A DNA stretch of 64,000 nucleotides from Paragonimus westermani (Eukaryota > Platyhelminthes > Trematoda > Plagiorchiida > Troglotrematidae), in NCBI GenBank assembly GCA_008508345.1, contig QNGE01000771.1, positions 164,539 to 228,538 of the forward strand, given 5' to 3'. A program made the position numbers and the translations under genes. Every line of letters starts with the position of its first letter. Position 1 is the first letter of the stretch. Below are positions 1 to 12,455 of this stretch, one piece after another. Under the pieces are notes generated by a model. It worked only from the letters and a program-made list of their open reading frames with translations. It ran no database searches and was not told the DNA's origin.

Positions 1-2830
1 ACATGAAGCTTTTGAACCCCTTCTGTTGGGTACGTTTCCCAAACCGTATGTTTACTCAAGTGCCAGCTGTCGTAGGGGAATTTACCTTCCCAGAGAAATG
101 CGACACGCTCTGGATTAAACTCCAACTTCGCAAACGTAACACGCTTCTTACCGGTGTTGTGTACCGCTCGCCGTCATGCAGTGCATCCGACGACGAAGCC
201 ATCCTTGCTACCTTAGACAGACTCACGTCTGCCCAGCGTTTCTCCCATCTTCTTATTATGGGTGACTTCAACGCACCCAAACTCAACTCTATGGCGGCTT
301 CTCATGAGGACTGTGGCTGCGGGTTCTCGAAGTCCTTGGCAATGTTGATCCATGAGAAAGCCTGGACACAGCATGTCGATCTACCTACAAGGCACCGTCC
401 AGGACAGACACCCTCCTTGCTCGATCTGGTCATTACGAACGAGGCTCACCTGGTAGATAGGGTGGTCATCAAACCGCCGCTAGGGCATAGTGACCATATG
501 CTACTAAACTTTGACTTTATCTGTTACTGGCTCCAAAACGCTGTAACAAAGACTTCATTCCGAAACTTCCAAAACGCAGACTTTAACGCACTAAGGACGT
601 TCTTAAGCACACTCAGCCTCACATCCGACTCAGTGAACTTGAACTACCTTTCCTTTAAAGCTGCCATTCACGAAGCCGATGAGGCATTTGTTCCTCGAAA
701 ACTATTGAAGTTCTCCTCTCGTGCACCGCTTCCGCGGAACATACGCCGCCTTCTTGAATTACGTTCTCGTCTATTCTCTAAACAGAAGCTAACGGATAGG
801 CCAGAGGATCTAGAGGCCTTTCGCTCTGTACGAAACAGGTGCAAGCGGGAAATCCGGCAACACACCCAACACGTACAGTCGAAAATCCTACAAATAGCTC
901 ACGAGAATAAGAATTTTCTTTTCAAGTATATACGACGCCAGAGAAAAACTAAGCCCTCAGCGCTTTCTCTGCGGCTTCCCGACGGGGAAACCTCCTCCAA
1001 CCCCCAAGTGGTTGCCGAGATGTTCAGGGAATACTACTCATCAGTCTACAATGTGGATCTGCCAAACTGGCATCCAATTCTCCCGCAGAGGCACTTCCAA
1101 CAACCCATCCTGACAGCTGACTTTTCTGTGTCTGACGTTCAGGACCTCTTGCTTAAGATCAATCCTTATAGTGCCATGGGACCAGACAAGATCCATCCCC
1201 GGATCCTCAAAGAAGCGGCCGTCAGTTTGGCGATGCCTCTCTTCGATCTGTTTAAACAGACACTTCGGACAGGCACTCTTCCGGAGGCATGGAAAGAGGC
1301 CAATGTCTCACCTATATTTAAAACAGGCGATCGTCATTCTCCTGCTAGTTATCGACCGATCAGCCTTACCAGCATCCCATGCAAGATAATGGAGCGACTG
1401 TTAAAACGCACTATCTTTAAGCATTTCTTCTCGAATAACCTCTTCTCTTCGACCCAGCATGGCTTTCTTCCTGAGCGGTCATGCATAACTAATATGTTAA
1501 TCTTCATGGATAGCCTAACAGAGGCCAAAGACAATGGTCATATCTCGGACGCTATCTTCTTCGACTTTGCCAAAGCCTTCGACCGTGTCCCACACGGTCC
1601 TCTGCTGCACAAACTAGAAGCCTATGGGATTCAAGGAGAAGTTCTCCGCTGGATAACCTCCTTTCTTGGTAACAGGACTTTCAGAGTAAAAACCGGTTCA
1701 GGCCTTTCGTCCCCATCCCCAGTCTCTGTGGGGGTCCCTCAAGGATCGGTACTTGGTCCATTGTTGTTTCTTATTTACATCAATGATCTCCCCGATTTGA
1801 TCTCTAGCAACGCTCTCCTTTATGCCGACGACTTAAAAATCTGGAACGCCTGTGACCCCAGTGCATTGCAGATTGACCTTGATCGTATTAAGTGCTGGTC
1901 AGAGGATTGGAGTCTCCCTCTAAACGACAGTAAGTGTGCGCACATGTCACTCGGAGGAGACTCTGGGAACCTATTCGTGATACATGGTGCACAAAGTGTA
2001 GTAGGTATCACGAAAGTAGACCTCAAAAAAGACCTAGGGATCTGGCTATCGTCTGGGTTGTCCTTCTCTTATCATCACCAGCTGGCCGCAAAAAGGGGTC
2101 TCATGACTCTCGGGATGATCAAACGAACCTTCCCCCGGATTGACAAGCGCGCCTTTCACACGCTTTACAGAGTCTACATAAGACCATTGCTCGAGTATGC
2201 CAATCAAGTCGTCTACACCGGTTTGAAGAAGGACATACTCGCCATTGAACGTGTCCAGCGAGTGGCCACCAAAATGGTCACTGGCTTGCGGCATCTATCC
2301 TACGAGTCTCGCCTTGAAATTCTCGATCTTTATCCACTTGAGTTTCGTAGACTCCGCGGCGACTTAATTCTTACACATTTTCTCTTTAGCACAGGACTTG
2401 TGCAACAATTCTTTACCCTAGTAAGTGATAACAGTCGAAGAGGCCACGACAAGAAGCTCTATAAGCTTCGACCTCGGACCTTCCTAAGACAACAGTTCTT
2501 CTCTTATAGGGTTATCAACTACTGGAACGACCTACCACTAGAGATTGTTAGCTGCTCTTCTAAAGACCGTCTCAAAGTGTTATTGGATTCCCACCTACTT
2601 AATAAACCGTTAAATTAATAATTTATCCTGTTTTGCTAGATTATTATTTTACTCTGTTCTTGGTACTTTCTGTAACCCCCAAGAGCGGTGCTACACCCCG
2701 TTTTCAATGACTGCCTTTCAGGTCAACAGAAAACCGCCGGACATCGAAACGAACAAACTGACTGGATCCGGGTAGATTGGGCCCCCAGCCTCGAACCCGT
2801 GTACAAATCGCTGAAATAGCTGAAACGCTC
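1..2830 (+). mobile_element. CR1/jockey-type LINE, family A, copy A1 (5' end outside window)
   Basis: Non-LTR retrotransposon made of the ORF at 3-2618 plus a 3' UTR. The UTR limit is inferred from similarity to a second copy: 2630-2830 resembles the reverse complement of about 19815-20030, sharing for example the stretch around 'agcggtgctaca' and 'gaacccgt'. The sequence is open right to the window edge, so the N-terminal part of the endonuclease, any ORF1 and the 5' UTR should lie upstream. No other family A copy in the window (6920-8690, 19815-20940) is intact. Confidence 0.85.
3..2618 (+). CDS. LINE ORF2: APE endonuclease (partial) plus reverse transcriptase
   Basis: An 871-codon open frame encoding the polyprotein that nicks target DNA and reverse-transcribes the element RNA at the nick. 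Seen in order: a YRSP motif (about residue 54), GDFNAP (about 87), SDHMLL (about 163) of the APE-type endonuclease; then RT motifs GPDKIHP (about 395), YRPISLTS, DFAKAFDRVP (about 521), GVPQGSVLGP (about 577) and the catalytic YADD (about 606); then a C-terminal segment with YWNDLP near 840. The ATG at position 3 is only the first in the window and probably not the true start, because the endonuclease N-terminus is missing. There is no stop or frameshift, unlike every other LINE copy here. Clade assignment (CR1 versus jockey) is by motif impression only. Confidence 0.88.
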   Translation: MKLLNPFCWVRFPNRMFTQVPAVVGEFTFPEKCDTLWIKLQLRKRNTLLTGVVYRSPSCSASDDEAILATLDRLTSAQRFSHLLIMGDFNAPKLNSMAASHEDCGCGFSKSLAMLIHEKAWTQHVDLPTRHRPGQTPSLLDLVITNEAHLVDRVVIKPPLGHSDHMLLNFDFICYWLQNAVTKTSFRNFQNADFNALRTFLSTLSLTSDSVNLNYLSFKAAIHEADEAFVPRKLLKFSSRAPLPRNIRRLLELRSRLFSKQKLTDRPEDLEAFRSVRNRCKREIRQHTQHVQSKILQIAHENKNFLFKYIRRQRKTKPSALSLRLPDGETSSNPQVVAEMFREYYSSVYNVDLPNWHPILPQRHFQQPILTADFSVSDVQDLLLKINPYSAMGPDKIHPRILKEAAVSLAMPLFDLFKQTLRTGTLPEAWKEANVSPIFKTGDRHSPASYRPISLTSIPCKIMERLLKRTIFKHFFSNNLFSSTQHGFLPERSCITNMLIFMDSLTEAKDNGHISDAIFFDFAKAFDRVPHGPLLHKLEAYGIQGEVLRWITSFLGNRTFRVKTGSGLSSPSPVSVGVPQGSVLGPLLFLIYINDLPDLISSNALLYADDLKIWNACDPSALQIDLDRIKCWSEDWSLPLNDSKCAHMSLGGDSGNLFVIHGAQSVVGITKVDLKKDLGIWLSSGLSFSYHHQLAAKRGLMTLGMIKRTFPRIDKRAFHTLYRVYIRPLLEYANQVVYTGLKKDILAIERVQRVATKMVTGLRHLSYESRLEILDLYPLEFRRLRGDLILTHFLFSTGLVQQFFTLVSDNSRRGHDKKLYKLRPRTFLRQQFFSYRVINYWNDLPLEIVSCSSKDRLKVLLDSHLLNKPLN

Positions 2831-5380
2831 TGTTGACACTTGGTCAAACTCATGAACTCGGATGTTTTTCATCCGAGAAGATCCCTCCCGAAATTGCCTG
2901 AAAGTTTTACGTTAAGTCGCGTAGTCGCCTGTCTAAACTGATCGGTTCCAGGTCATTCTGTCACCCTTCGTTATCAACTTTCTATGGTGGATGCGGTAAA
3001 AAAGTTGCACTTCGTTTGCTGCTTTTCCAGAAGGAGGACGTTTGGGCAAGAAATAAATCGCCACCTGATCGCGTCTTCCGAACGAGATTGCGGACAGTGC
3101 GCTCGTGATTTTGATGCTGTGACAAGTTTTGATTACCTCTAGCAATGAGGCCTACTGACCAGGTCCGAATCTTGCGGCCACACCAGTATATTGTACCAAT
3201 AGGAAATCACCAGCAGGCCCCGATGGCAGTTGACTTTAGCAGCATTAGAATCTTATGTAAAAAGCGGACAACAGCCTGAAGGACACATCGCCTAGAGTAA
3301 TTCTAGCAATGTTTCATCTTCCCTTGGTGTCACCGTCAGAATTAGATGCATCCCAACAATCATCACTGGACGTTTCGTAAGAAGAACGCTGGTCGGGGTT
3401 TAAATACTGATGCAGCTGCAGTTACAGACCACCGGTGAATGCCTTATAAAACTTCGAGCCAAAAAAGCAGTCACCACCAGTAGCATTGATACGATAATTG
3501 CGGCACCATTGTACATCACACGTCCAGTAAATTAGATCTGTTTCTTCCTATAACGATGTCGCGGAGAGTTGATGTGTATGTACGGAGCAGATGGCTGTTT
3601 GCAACCCACCTGTTCTGGCGAACAGGCTGCACACATCCCACAACGTGTCTCCTATCTCTGACCACCCGACTTCACGACTGCTTACAGCGATAGTGCACAT
3701 CTTCCACTGCCTATGTGAGAAGCACGCTCGGATGTACGCGATAATCGCAGTTAATTACAGTCAACACAAAACGACAAATAAGTAAATAGTACTACAAACG
3801 GGAAATCTGTCAGCGAAAAGGGCGTAGTAAAATAGAACGGCAATTGTAGTTCACAAAATTTCGACGCACGCAGCAGAAAAGGATAGTTCGCATGTTCCAT
3901 AGATTCACTCAAAAATATGTTACTACATTATTTCACCATTTGGAAGTTTTACCCATTACTTGACAAAATAGCTTCCGGAAAGTGTTGAAATAAGTCGGCA
4001 TTGGCGAATAAAGAAGGGAAATTCCAGAATCTGTTGAACGACTGGGCAGACTCCCGCACCAGAATCCGTCGATTTCCCATCATTGTCCAAAAGTTACAAA
4101 TCCCGTAAATTGGTCAATCAAGGCGGGGTTTTGTGCGTCCACTCGTTGTAGGAGACTTCTCTGCACAACAAGTGTTTGTGGAATTAAGAAAAAACGCAAT
4201 TTCACGTGGTAGACAAGAAATTGTGGAGTGTTCACATTTTCTACAACGAATAGTGTGTATGTAACTTTCATTTTGACGAAGACCTCAGGCGGTATTGATA
4301 CCTTTGAATTGGTTGATATAATTTATGACGCTGTCAGTTTGCTGTTTTAATATTTAGTGACAACTGAGTAACTCAGAGCTATCCTTAGAATGATTGTCAC
4401 GCAATAATCAAAGCTCCGTATAGAGTTCAACATCAGTTTGCCTTACAAGGCCGGTGTTTGAGCTGGAATTCATTCTTCATAACAAACAAAAGTTGTTGGG
4501 TGGATAACGAATGCGGTTTGAGGCAGGAGAAACAAATAAGGTGTGGATCGGTGCTTCAGTATAATTACGTTAGCTTTAGGAGAGAGGTATTCTTCTTCGC
4601 AGTTTCATGTGGAGGGCTTCGTATAATAGTCACTAATCCGTTAATAGCTTGTACCGTTAATCATGGCCTGAAGGCCTATAAGTCTCAAAATCCTGGTGCT
4701 TACCAGGTTGAATAGAGTCTTACAAATGAGCATATATACGTACATGAGAAAAACGTATATGTGGACCATGAAACCGTTTTCACCGCGTGCGTGTTCAACG
4801 CATGGCTCCTTTAGGATAATTCTGTTGCATCTACCAATAAGCGCTAATTTCGCGCTATCCAGCATCTGTGTAATGCATAAACCATAACATACGTAAATAA
4901 ACCGGTGTTTGTTTTTCAATCGTTTCGTGAGCACGCAATATATTAAATGTTAGATGAGGTTGTGGGTGAATGACACGGATACGACGAGTTGTTTCGACCA
5001 AGCTACTTTTCAGGCGAACCCGAGAGCGAGGAACAGCACGTGTGCTATATGCGGCTGACGGCCTAACAGTTCCTGGGCCACATTCATAAAAGCCATAGGA
5101 GGACACACAAAGTTCGAAGATAGACATTGTTCTCCGTAGAGTAAGATAGTTGCCCAAGCCTCTTTGTCAGTTGATGCGGTTATATTCGGACGTTCACCTG
5201 AAACGGGAATATTTTGCAATAAGGAGGCTCACGCGTACCATTTTCCGAACTATCAGGGTTGGCAAAATGTAAACCTTTTTCCGCAGACCATATGGGGAGC
5301 TGTGTCGTAAGCAAACGTTAAACACTGTGTTTGGGGCATCTAAAAATATGAACATGTACAGAAACGTAAGTTCCCGCTTT
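2831..5380. other. No recognisable gene
   Basis: Only short open frames (up to about 100 codons on either strand, for example 4855-5157 minus) without motifs I recognise. No RNA gene or repeat was seen. Old, unrecognisable transposon sequence is possible. Confidence 0.5.
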
Positions 5381-6530
5381 AGTCTCCACAACCAAAGTGA
5401 ATCAGTACCAAGTTTTCGACAGCCTTCTCTGCAGGTAAATAAGAACGGTTAGCGTAATAAGCTTTTGGTTATTATTCGTTGAAGTTTTCCTACTAGAAGC
5501 CTGTCGGATTTGCGTAGATGGTGATAAGAGAAGAGGTAATACGCAAGTTAACGTTGAGCACAGAATTTGTAAAAAGCCAGCTTGGCAGTCGGTAGAATAG
5601 ATGTTTTTCTGACACAGCCAGTTCTCCTTCTAGATTTCAATGCTTGAGAACATACTCGAAGGTGTTTGGCCACTTCACTCCTAGATCTCGAACGAAACTA
5701 ACAGGATCAAAATTACAACCATTCAGTGGGAAGGAACCACTGGGTAATTGAAAGTCGTACGTAGTCAGGTTCAGTTTGTCCCCTGTGGATGTCATCAAGC
5801 ATGTTTTGCCCCACGGCATCAGTGATGCTAGGTTTTGTGATATATTTCGTTGACAGAAAGCAGTGCTGTTGCGTGGCAAAATGTGCATACGACTTTAATG
5901 ACGTCGTCAAACGGGAAAGTCTGCAATTTTCATTAACCTCGCATAAGTTATTTACATATACGAGAAAAAGCAGTGACCCACCGTCACTGGTTTTGGTGTT
6001 GAACGGTGAGCTTCTATTCAAGATATGACCAAAGCCAGCTATGAAAGGGATCTCATGACGGAAGATGCTGTTATATTCCAGAGGTTCTTATGAGTCATAT
6101 GATCGACGACCGTTTGGATACCCAAGAATCTGAAAACTTCCGCATTTCCCGCGTTGGCAGACTTTGATACGAGGTTCAAGAAACATAACGAGTATATAGT
6201 GTACGAGCGCATACTGATAAAGGCGTGTAGTGTGGGGATCATATCGTGTTGTGACCTTGAGAAGACGACAGTGTGCGATATTATTATTTTTTCAAGCATT
6301 CTCGAAATTATTGGTGCGTGGTTGATGGGACGATAGCAACCAACGCTCTGCCTCGAGCCACTTTCGTGGCGAGACTTAGTGATCGAATTTTTCCACTATG
6401 ACTGGGAGGAGCTAAGTGAAATTCGCAGGGCGGAAAAATTCGGTAAAAGGATGGGTATGTTCTTAATCTATTGCCTTATAGCCAATGTTGGAATACCTCC
6501 AGGTTCAGGAAGAATTGAGGGTTGAACGTT
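5380..6530 (-). mobile_element. Degraded LINE, family B, copy B3 (RT portion)
   Basis: Minus-strand remains of the same LINE family as the copy at 12905-15888. The translation at 6021-5713 (starting near NTKTSD, with LVYVNNLC in the RT 'YINDL' position) and the conserved DNA around 5790-5960 align with 13808-13371. The block at 6440-6530 ('gcggatgggtat...ccaggttcagga') aligns with 14250-14310, and 5400-5560 aligns with 13200-13290. Several frames are needed to follow it, so it is a dead fossil. The ends are approximate. Confidence 0.7.
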
Positions 6531-6919
6531 TTACTCAGCGATTGGTTTGCCACTATTCACTTAAAGGAAAACCCCGAAGGATAAGTACGCTCTCGGGTAT
6601 AACGGTGTGAGTGGGACCAAAGCGTATCCATTTTTCAGTCGGTGGTTGCCTTTCCTGGCCGATTGCCTTATCATCTTGTTCTACTGGAACGATGGTTAAC
6701 TCCATGCCCCTTACTCTTTCAGAGATTTCCGCTTCTAAGTTCTTGTACAGGTGACATCATCACATGTGGGTCAATTTTTTTATCCATGGCTGTCTTCTAT
6801 GACACCTATGCCACGCATCTTCTGAGCTACCTTATCAGCTATAGTCAGTGTCACATCACGACGTTGGCGGCCAGAAAATTGTATTATTGGCGGTTTGGGA
6901 CAATAAGTCTGTGAGATGG
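6531..6919. other. No recognisable gene
   Basis: An open frame of 90 codons (6642-6914, +) has no motif I recognise. The 3' UTR of the adjacent minus-strand LINE may extend into this stretch. Confidence 0.4.
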
Positions 6920-8690
6920 TTAATATTCACTTACGGAGTCTGTGTGATCTGCACCATTTCGCTGCTGTGAATATCCCAGAGTTCTGGAAAGTAGTGTTGC
7001 CTCTTCCTTAAAACCTCCCATGCTAGGAATTCTGTTCGGCCGGTTAATTCATTGTGTCTCCTTCAACTGTTAACAGCCACGAAGGCAAAAATACTGCATG
7101 AGCCCTGCGTTAGAGGAATGGTGCGCAAGTATCAAATCAACATGAAATCTTCAAAACTCCATTTGATAAAGATCCGAAACCTTGAGTGGATACTTATGAG
7201 GTAAACGCATTGGATCGACGATCATTTTGGTGGTCACTCGCTTAGCGCGTTCAGTGAGCAGTACGTGTTTATTCGGGCCGCTATTCGCGGCTTGATTAGC
7301 TCACCCAAGCGGTGGTAGATTCAGTGCGGCGTCTGAAAACATGCCTGTTAACAGGCATGCCCCCTACGGATCTGTAAGGTGCAAGACTCGTTTTGTCACC
7401 GGGAAGTTTCACATCCATTTTCAGCTCCAAATGGTGGTGATAAAAGGAAGAGAAGCAAGCCAGCCAAATCCTTAGGCCTTTTACGTCAACCTTTGAGATA
7501 TCTATTGCGCTCTGTGCGATATCTGTCACCAATAGGCTCTCGGCCTATTCTTCGGGTGACGTAAGACATATAACCTACACATGGCTGGTTGGAAAAGAAA
7601 CCGTGCTGAGTGAATGGTAGAATATTACTTGTAAAGAAGTGCTAAAACGTGGTGCTCTTCAACAGACGCTCCAATATCTTGTGCACAATGCTGGTGGGAC
7701 TTATCGGTCGACAACTAACAGTAGAGCCTCAATCGCCAGCTCTGTCAAGCTGAAGGCCGCTTCTTTGGAACCTAAGGAAGAATGGTGTTTGATCCAGCTA
7801 CGTCCTGGGGATTGGCCTTAAGTAAGAGACGCTGAACATCGGACACAATGAAATCGGTCATCGAAAGTGGGTGTCGAAAGTTTCTTCGCGGAACAATCGG
7901 ATGGCAGTTTAGCGAAATCCCACCGTGGACCGCTGACTAGTACTCCCCGACCATCTCGGCAAATATGTCAGAGTTAGAGGCCGTTTTCTCCGTGAGGTAG
8001 CCTCGAAATATTTCGGGGTTAACCTTCTCCGTGGTGGCATATGTAGCTGATTACAGTTTTATTTTTGTAGGTTACCAATATGAGTTTCCGCTGCATCTGT
8101 TGAGTGTGATAAGGGACCTCTAGTTTGCACAGGCTACCCGTGGCGCGGATTCATCAAATCTCACCGACTTGCCCGTAGACTTCTGCTTAGGTAACACACG
8201 AGGATGTACGTAAACCAGCCGGGATATATTCTACGGAAGCGATAAAAGATAGGCGGAATTTCACAGCTTGCGAGAAGCAGTTGTCTTGTTAGTTTTGTGT
8301 ATGGAAATTTCAAAGGAAAGGTCGCTTGACTTCATTGAGGTTGACTGTGCTTGAACAGCTGCCTGGTATACCAAAGTACTTTTTCTGAAAATTTGGGATA
8401 AAGCCATTATTGTGGTAGTTTGTAGCCAATAACAAATACTAGCAAAAAGCTAGCAAACGATCACTATGCCGTGGAAGTGGGTTGCTGATCACCCTACCGA
8501 CTGATGAGCTAAATTCGTGAGAATCGGATAAAGCAAGGAGAGTGTCTTCCCTGGATGATGCCCCGTAGGTATTTTCAACCGATTGTCTCCAAGCTTTCCC
8601 AGGGTTCTGTAGTGCCAGAATACAATAATCCGATGAACGAGTCTGATTTTCCCGGTTAACCTGTTTTTCTGCATTGTCGAAAGTGTGGTG
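6920..8690 (-). mobile_element. Degraded LINE, family A, copy A2 (EN to C-terminus)
   Basis: Reading the minus strand from 8690 to 6920 follows the 871-residue protein at 3-2618 in order: PTGHHPGKT with ILTNLAH (endonuclease, about 8570-8500), a SDR equivalent of the SDH motif near 8450, a VSDVQ..LLLKANP block near 7840, RPISPTSI (about 7700), KVDVKGLRIWL (about 7480), VTTKM (about 7230) and a YWNDLP-like block near 6970. Many stops and frameshifts show that it is not functional. The middle RT part (the YADD region) appears to be missing or unreadable between 7640 and 7530. Confidence 0.8.
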
Positions 8691-8789
8691 TTATATTCCG
8701 GCCCTTTCTAAAACATTTGCGGGTAGACCAGTGGCACGGAACGTGCGGATTAGAAAAAAGGTAGATCTCAGTATGACGGTCAAATTGTG

Positions 8790-8995
8790 ATACATCGAGT
8801 GGCCGGCTGGACACAAAAGCCCCACTGGCACACGGCTCGGTCTTATTCCTTTGGGCCTACACTGGATACGTGCTGTGTGGGTGGAACTGCAAGTGGTGCA
8901 GCGGAAACCAATTGCAGTGATAGTTAAGCACCGATGTGTTTTGGCTTCGGTCACTGTGACAGGCTGATCCCACTCGGATGCCACCAAACGGTATA
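8790..8995 (+). repeat. Interspersed repeat C, copy 1
   Basis: About 200 bp that aligns over its whole length with 42597-42795 in the same orientation. Shared blocks include 'aaaagccccactggcacac', 'tacactggatacgtg', 'gggtggaactgcaagtggtg' and 'cttcggtcactgtgacaggct'. No coding motif is recognised. It could be a SINE, the 3' UTR of a LINE, or a non-autonomous element. Confidence 0.8.
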
Positions 8996-8999
8996 TCGG

Positions 9000-10889
9000 A
9001 TTTGAACGCACGTAAAACGCCGAAATGATTTCACGGTTTCCATGGAAATATTGCAGACAGAAGCGTTCTCTGCTTGTTGTCGATGTGCTTTTGGAGGTAG
9101 TGAATAAGGACTTCGATCAAGGTCAGTGTTGCATTGAAGAGGGCCGTTGCGAAGGTGCCGAATATTTGCGCAATTAGAGCTGTCAAATGGACAGATACAA
9201 AGAGAAATCAGTAGGGTGCATGAGCCGGTTTGTCTATAGCAACCAAACACAATAAGGCTCACAGTATCACCGATAGCGGCATATGTCCACTAGATTGAGC
9301 AGGCAACTGAGCATCCATCAAAAGTCATGCGACCAGACACTCAAAATAAGGCGGCCATGGAAGAAGAACCCTCTCATGTTGCCTGCCTTTCTCGTCGAGC
9401 TGACCTGGAAAGGTAACAATATCGAAAGTGCCTCAATTTTTTTGGGACACCTAACTAAATCCAACTGAAATGTGTCGAGGATCGCAGTTGAGCGGACCGC
9501 TTTTGGCAAAGTACACCAGAGGAAATGATTCACAGGACAGCAGAAAACGGAGAAGTAGCCGGAAGGAGGGAAGAGTCAAATATGCAGCAAGCTGGCGACG
9601 GCCGTTTGGGCGCGAAAAGGGTTTATCAAAATCGTCGCGTAATATTAAAGTGCATATGTCATGGAAACTACACATACCTTATCGAGTGTGATAGTCATGC
9701 TGCAATCGAAAGAATTGGTCACACCTGAAAAATCATCAGTATCCGTACTTTTGTTGAAAACTTCTGACTTTTTTTCGTCAAAGACACCATTTTGGCCCTC
9801 TAAGCCGACTTTCACTTATGAAAATGCTTCCATCTGAGTTTTTGTGGTGCATTACCTACTTTTCACTTCGCAGAAACGCGCAGTTTTGAGTGGTTCGGAG
9901 GATATACATGAATTTATGGTTCCCGACCACGTTGCGTCTGCATCGCGTTTCACACTGATTATCAAAATAAGTTTCAACGGAAGGTATGCGGCCGCGTTCG
10001 TTGGTCAGTTAGCTATCTGAACTATGCACTCAGGTGGTTTTCTCTTCAGTATTTCAGGCAGATGCCAGCCGGCAAAATGTCAATCCCCAAAACGATTACA
10101 TCTGTCTTCATCACGCGGTTGTCTCTGTCTACGGCTCATATAGAACAATGCAAACATGGGTAATATCTCCCACCCTATCATTGACAACTTGCATACTGTC
10201 TAGTTTATTGCCTTCTGACTATGTTCGAGTGTAGTTTGTTGTTTGTACACAGGTCGTTGCCAACTTAGCTGACGGCTAATCACTCAACATTATGCACGTT
10301 ATCTCTCCAAGCATAACGCTGATTCTCAGTCGTACCACTTCGGCTACGACAGTTCAACCTTCGTACCGCGTACACGTATGACTGGTGGTTGGTGATCTAT
10401 GTTTCCGCTAGCTGCAGACCTCACTTGTTGCCATCAACATGCCCCTCATTAGTTTATTTCTCAACGAGTCACTTTTCGGAGCACACGTATAATGTATCCT
10501 GAACGGTTCAAATACAAGTATATCCCAAATTCAACGGTGTGTTCTCATTAATGTTGTTCGCAGGATGTTAACTGGATGGACGGTAGTTTTTTCGTCTAAC
10601 GGCGTCTCCGGAGCATTGACAGCATGCAGTGGAAGCATCATGTAATCAATAACCATGTGGTTTCTGCATTTCCGGTAAACATCGAATATACTGATGCACT
10701 TCCGTACGAGTAGAAATCGAGGTTAGCATCTTTTCCGTGAATGGGCGAGCCGGGATAATTATCTGGATGTGGAAGCTGCGATCAAGTGTAGGTGGCGTTC
10801 AGTCACAAACAGTTGCCACCTCCTAACACAGAAGTGGCGCGTGGTTTGGAAAAAGCCAGTTATTATTGCCTGATAGTTCATATCCTGTT
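9000..10889. other. No recognisable gene
   Basis: Overlapping short frames at 9318-9728 on both strands have no recognisable domain. I see no RNA gene or repeat. Confidence 0.45.
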
Positions 10890-11030
10890 TATAACATCTA
10901 ATGGCTCAAATTAGTTTACTGTTGACCGCATTTAACATATTCAATTTCTTTGAGACCTTTTGAACACAATCTGTCGATAAAAGTGAAATATCGTATGGTA
11001 ATGCCCGCCAAGTAGCCCAATTCCCGAAAA

Positions 11031-11402
11031 TTGCCAGTCGCCATGCGATCTTCTTTGCGCAAAAATGACGTGATGACAGTAAAGAAACGTGTAAGGTCAC
11101 CAAGTTGCTCGGCCAACACGTGCTCCGACCCTGCCATTGCAGGAGAGACAAAAGTCGCTACTAAAAAGGCAGCTTTTGGAGCAAATCCTAGCACATCATG
11201 GGAACGGAGTACCACCAAGTCATGTTCACTTTCCATCACCATTTTATTCGCAGATCAGGATGGAAAATTAACGGAACTGGAAGCTGAAATAGCGAAACTT
11301 CACAGTGAGAGCAAGGAGCTTGCCAAAATTCTGCACAAATCTGGAGACGATATTGAGCATCATAAATGCCTCAAGCTACATTCACCATCAGACAACCAGT
11401 AG
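11031..11402 (+). pseudogene. LINE family B ORF1-like fragment with coiled coil
   Basis: A 123-codon frame rich in Lys, Ser and Ala, followed by a heptad-like stretch around residues 80-105 (LTELEAEIAKLHSESKELA). It aligns with the minus-strand frame at 15888-15454: RSSLRKNDVMTVKKRVRS against RSSLSKKSILMVKKSVKS. This suggests a nucleic-acid-binding ORF1 product with a basic region and a coiled coil. Homology continues upstream of the ATG to about 10960 across a stop, so the frame is a remnant. The role of ORF1 is inferred from the position before the endonuclease. Confidence 0.6.
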
Positions 11403-12059
11403 TCGAAAATACCACTTATCAAACTCAAGTGTCAGCCAGACCAACACATATTTAGTGCACCCCTCGATGGTTCATCATTTATCGCAACATGGTCCCCTCC
11501 ATATATCTCAGTCAGTCATCCTGCAGTAATGACACTCATCCAGCACTTCCTATCTTGGAGTCAAACCTTTCCGACACCCTTTCAAATGTCAGCGGAAGTT
11601 TTGTACATTCCTTAGATCAGGCCTTTACATTTGATATATCGAAATCCATAGCCCCGTCTCTCATGAAGTTCCCTAAAAGTATATCTGCTGTATCTGACAA
11701 AATGAACTTCGTAGGTTTATCACCCATGAACGCCAATCGTTGGTTAGTAAGATGCACAATTTCAAACCATTTGCCATGTATCTAATCCGCACATCATTCT
11801 CGCGAGTGAGATGTGGTGCTCTCCTGACACACCAGACAGTCAGATGAACATCGTAGGACATCACATGTTCCGAACAGATCGTCTCACAGGACGAGGAGGT
11901 GAATAGATCATACACCTGAAAGAACAACATTCCGCGAGCACAATTGATGAGTCTATATATCATAAACTCGAGGACTCGTTGTGGTTAATGGTCTCCGTTG
12001 GTTCTCGCGAGCTACTTATAGGATGCATCTGAAGACCGCCCAAGGCTGCTAGCAAAAAT

Positions 12060-12455
12060 TTGATTAGCCTTGTGGAGACAATGGATAATGTGTCCTACAT
12101 GCCCTGTGAACACAAACTAGTAGGCGGTGACTCTAAAGTGCCTAGCATCTCCTGGACCTCATTCTCTGATCCAGCAAATCGGGCCGAATCCCTTTCATGC
12201 ATTCAGCCAAATGGTTGGAACAAACATGTCCTAACGTCCGCCGGAAAAGGGCACACTTTGAATCTTATATTTACCGTAGGTGTTTCGTCTGCAGAGATAT
12301 CTGTTCTACAACAATTCTCTGGAATTGACCATAATGTCGTCAAATGTCTACGTGATTTCAATATGACTACCAAACCGGCAGTTGTACTTCATCGTCCCAT
12401 CAAATTTATTGATTGGAGTGTGTATACCAAAATTAAAGCTGACGCTGCTTTATAA
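12060..12455 (+). pseudogene. LINE family B endonuclease, C-terminal half
   Basis: A 131-codon frame with the APE-endonuclease 'GDFN' equivalent written as GGDSKVPSISW, then a TLNLIFTV block (the usual 'TLDLVFT' position) and IDHNVV (the usual 'SDH' position). Two catalytic positions deviate: GDFN is GDSK and SDH is IDH. After residue 119 the frame runs into unrelated sequence created by the deletion of the RT core. Confidence 0.7.
12078..12416. repeat. Inverted repeat arm 1L (partner 14899-15237)
   Basis: A 339-bp block nearly identical by eye to the reverse complement of 14899-15237; only a few differences were seen, near 12080-12096. It covers the endonuclease C-terminal half of family B. 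The flanking ORF1 parts of the two copies are far more diverged. Confidence 0.85.
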
